The notes under the pieces are model-generated. The model did not search any database and was not told where the DNA came from. It saw only the letters and a program-made list of their open reading frames with translations. A DNA stretch of 64,000 nt from Leptolyngbya sp. CCY15150 (GTDB taxonomy: Bacteria; Cyanobacteriota; Cyanobacteriia; RECH01), in assembly GCF_016888135.1 (NCBI RefSeq), contig NZ_JACSWB010000113.1, forward strand, positions 1 through 64,000. The letters run 5' to 3'. Positions 62,575 to 64,000 of the stretch are shown here, piece by piece (the stretch's first letter is position 1; each line of letters begins with the position of its first letter). The position numbers and the translations under genes are program-made.

Positions 62575-63741
62575 CTAAGTGATGGGTGGAAAACAACGAG
62601 GATCATGCAGGCTAGCCTTTTCTGGGGCGCGGGGAAACCAAAAGGCGGTGCGTTTGCAAACTTCTACCAGCATCAGCATGACGGGCACTTCAATCAAAAC
62701 ACCAACCACCGTTGCCAGGGCAGCTCCGGAGTTAAGACCAAATAGAGTGACGGCCGTAGCGATCGCCACTTCGAAGTGGTTGCTTGCGCCAATCAAGGCG
62801 GCTGGGGCGGCGTCTTCGTAGACCATATTCAGTTTCTGAGCCGCTAGATATGATAGCAAGAAGATAAAATTAGTTTGCAGAAATAGAGGAACTGCAATCA
62901 GTACGATATGAAAAGGATTGCGAACAATCAGATCGCCCTTGAAGGCAAAGAGTAAAATCAGCGTGATCAGCAGGGCAATAACGGCAATGGGGCTGAGGTA
63001 GTTCAAAAATACCTGCTCAAACCAGGCTTTGCCTTTATGACGTAAAATCCAGGTGCGAGATAGGGCTCCTGCCAGCAGCGGCAATCCCACATAGATCAGC
63101 ACCGATAAGACAATCGTTTCCCAGGGCACCGTCAGGTTATTGGCGGCTAAGAGCCAGCGTCCTAGGGGAGCATATAGGAACAGCATAGCCAAGGAGTTGA
63201 TGGCCACCATCACTAGGGTATGCCCCTGGTTGCTAAAGGAAAGATAGCCCCACATCAGCACCATGGCCGTACAGGGGGCGATGCCGAGAAGAATCGTGCC
63301 AGCGATATAGGAGTCGGCGATCGCTAGGGGCGTGCCTCGCACCAGTTCTGACCCTTCGATCAGGGGACGGAACAGCCAGCCTAGAAAAAATTGGGCGAAG
63401 GCTACCATGGTGAAGGGCTTGATGAGCCAGTTCACAACGAGAGTGAGCATTACAGGACGAGGGGTTTGGGCTGCTTTCTTGGCCTGGGAAAAGTCAATCT
63501 TCACCATGATGGGATACATCATGAAAAAGAGGCAGATGGCAATGGGCACAGAGACTTGATAGATACTCATCGCGTCGAGAGCCTCGGCGATCCCTGGAAA
63601 GACTCGTCCTAGGGCAATTCCAGCCCCAATGCATAACAAAACCCAAAGGGTGAGATATCGCTCAAAGGCGTTGAGGCTACCCCCAGCCTGGACGGCAGGG
63701 CTTGGACGATCCGGTTTCTCTGTGGTCATGCGGTCACCCAT
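62575..63741 (-). CDS. acr3: ACR3-family arsenite efflux transporter
   Basis: The 388-residue protein has ten predicted membrane helices and the ACR3 marks: the conserved Cys in GIAPCTAMVLMWGYLSFSN, PIAICLFFMMYPIMVKIDF in an early helix, and ALIGASNHFEVAIATAVTLFG. It exports As(III) using the proton gradient. A closing extension after the last helix (WFPRAPEKAS) is soluble. The start may be 63741 or an internal ATG at 63729. No arsR, arsC or arsH gene lies within the window on either side, so control is by genes further right or elsewhere. Confidence 0.9.
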   Translation of the reverse strand: MGDRMTTEKPDRPSPAVQAGGSLNAFERYLTLWVLLCIGAGIALGRVFPGIAEALDAMSIYQVSVPIAICLFFMMYPIMVKIDFSQAKKAAQTPRPVMLTLVVNWLIKPFTMVAFAQFFLGWLFRPLIEGSELVRGTPLAIADSYIAGTILLGIAPCTAMVLMWGYLSFSNQGHTLVMVAINSLAMLFLYAPLGRWLLAANNLTVPWETIVLSVLIYVGLPLLAGALSRTWILRHKGKAWFEQVFLNYLSPIAVIALLITLILLFAFKGDLIVRNPFHIVLIAVPLFLQTNFIFLLSYLAAQKLNMVYEDAAPAALIGASNHFEVAIATAVTLFGLNSGAALATVVGVLIEVPVMLMLVEVCKRTAFWFPRAPEKASLHDPRCFPPIT

Positions 63742-64000
63742 GATATAAACGATCCAACATCATCAAGCGGTAGCCCCAGGTAGGGCCGTCGATCGCTTGG
63801 CAGCAAACGTTGCGATCGCTGCCGATTACAACCAGCTCAGCGATCGCTTACTCTTAGTCAAATCAAAAAAAGTTGTTTTGTCAACCATGTCCCAACTTGA
63901 GAGCATGGGAGCACCTAGGGAGAACGGCAGTCTGCTCCTCGGGTTAATCATCGCTGCAGGATCGAGAGGGGCGCGGGGTAGCCTGTCTTAGGTTGGATAG
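63742..64000. other. Right-edge sequence, no gene supported
   Basis: The 259 bases hold the acr3 promoter region and several HIP1 octamers. A short open frame at 63797-63991 has no family resemblance and no ribosome-binding site. Confidence 0.35.

Noticed and set aside
63797-63991. 64-residue rightward ORF at the right edge
   Set aside because: No ribosome-binding site, no family resemblance, and its sequence is dominated by HIP1-derived codons.

Overview
The window is cyanobacterial chromosome. The octamer GCGATCGC (HIP1) is scattered through genes and gaps alike. The gene content also fits: a DesC-type acyl-lipid desaturase, an Sll0418-type quinone methyltransferase of tocopherol/plastoquinone synthesis, a PsiE-like protein, a Mo-nitrogenase C-terminal-domain protein, CHASE2/DUF928 signalling genes and a BlaI/M56 pair. 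The many small interspersed repeats suggest a filamentous or Leptolyngbya-like lineage, but this is inference. I saw no rRNA, tRNA, CRISPR array, intact insertion sequence or prophage.

Layout. 1-4.5 kb: a partial gene, a Mo-nitrogenase-C-like protein, PsiE, a secreted acetamidase/formamidase, and a TetR regulator fused to a degenerate tyrosine-recombinase domain. The TetR gene is divergent from desC, across two copies of one operator-like palindrome. 5.8-11.2 kb: an RND pump and adaptor, divergent from a PadR regulator across a perfect dyad. 11.5-15.7 kb: TauE/SafE permease, RluA-type pseudouridine synthase, GltS-type symporter. 15.7-18.3 kb: a repeat-rich block holding two near-identical V4R-like paralogs. 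18.3-20.7 kb: GntR regulator, an AtzD/barbiturase-family protein that has lost several Ser/Lys residues, and a GlcG/HbpS protein. 20.8-22.9 kb: a decayed island with the C-terminus of a WYL regulator, a 2OG-Fe(II) oxygenase, the N-terminal third of Cas6 and small orphan ORFs, read here as a CRISPR-Cas relic. 22.9-24.2 kb: M56 protease and BlaI repressor. 24.3-30.7 kb: TetR plus a four-gene exporter matching E. coli ybhGFSR, with a perfect 19-bp operator-like palindrome.

30.8-44.5 kb: a small conserved protein, two overlapping FkbM methyltransferases, a DEAD-box helicase, a free-standing adenylation/carrier/membrane-acyltransferase protein, a 1.3-kb gene-free stretch, the Sll0418-type methyltransferase, a two-gene isochorismatase-like/cyanuric-acid-hydrolase-like operon, a K+ channel with a GYGE filter, and a cyclic phosphodiesterase overlapping a sugar nucleotidyltransferase. 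44.6-51.0 kb: a signalling set of DUF928, CHASE2 hybrid kinase and REC-GGDEF-EAL protein. 51.5-57.4 kb: a sugar-nucleotide operon (rfbF, rfbC-like epimerase, SAF-domain dehydrogenase, NAD epimerase, ugd). 58-64 kb: a small membrane protein, REC-PAS histidine kinase, membrane transglutaminase-like protein and ACR3 arsenite exporter.

The likeliest new biology is the TetR-recombinase fusion and its twin operators at the desaturase promoter, the A-PCP-acyltransferase protein, the diverged AtzD-family paralog next to a canonical one 20 kb away, and the CRISPR relic. Several families of short inverted-repeat elements fill the gaps.
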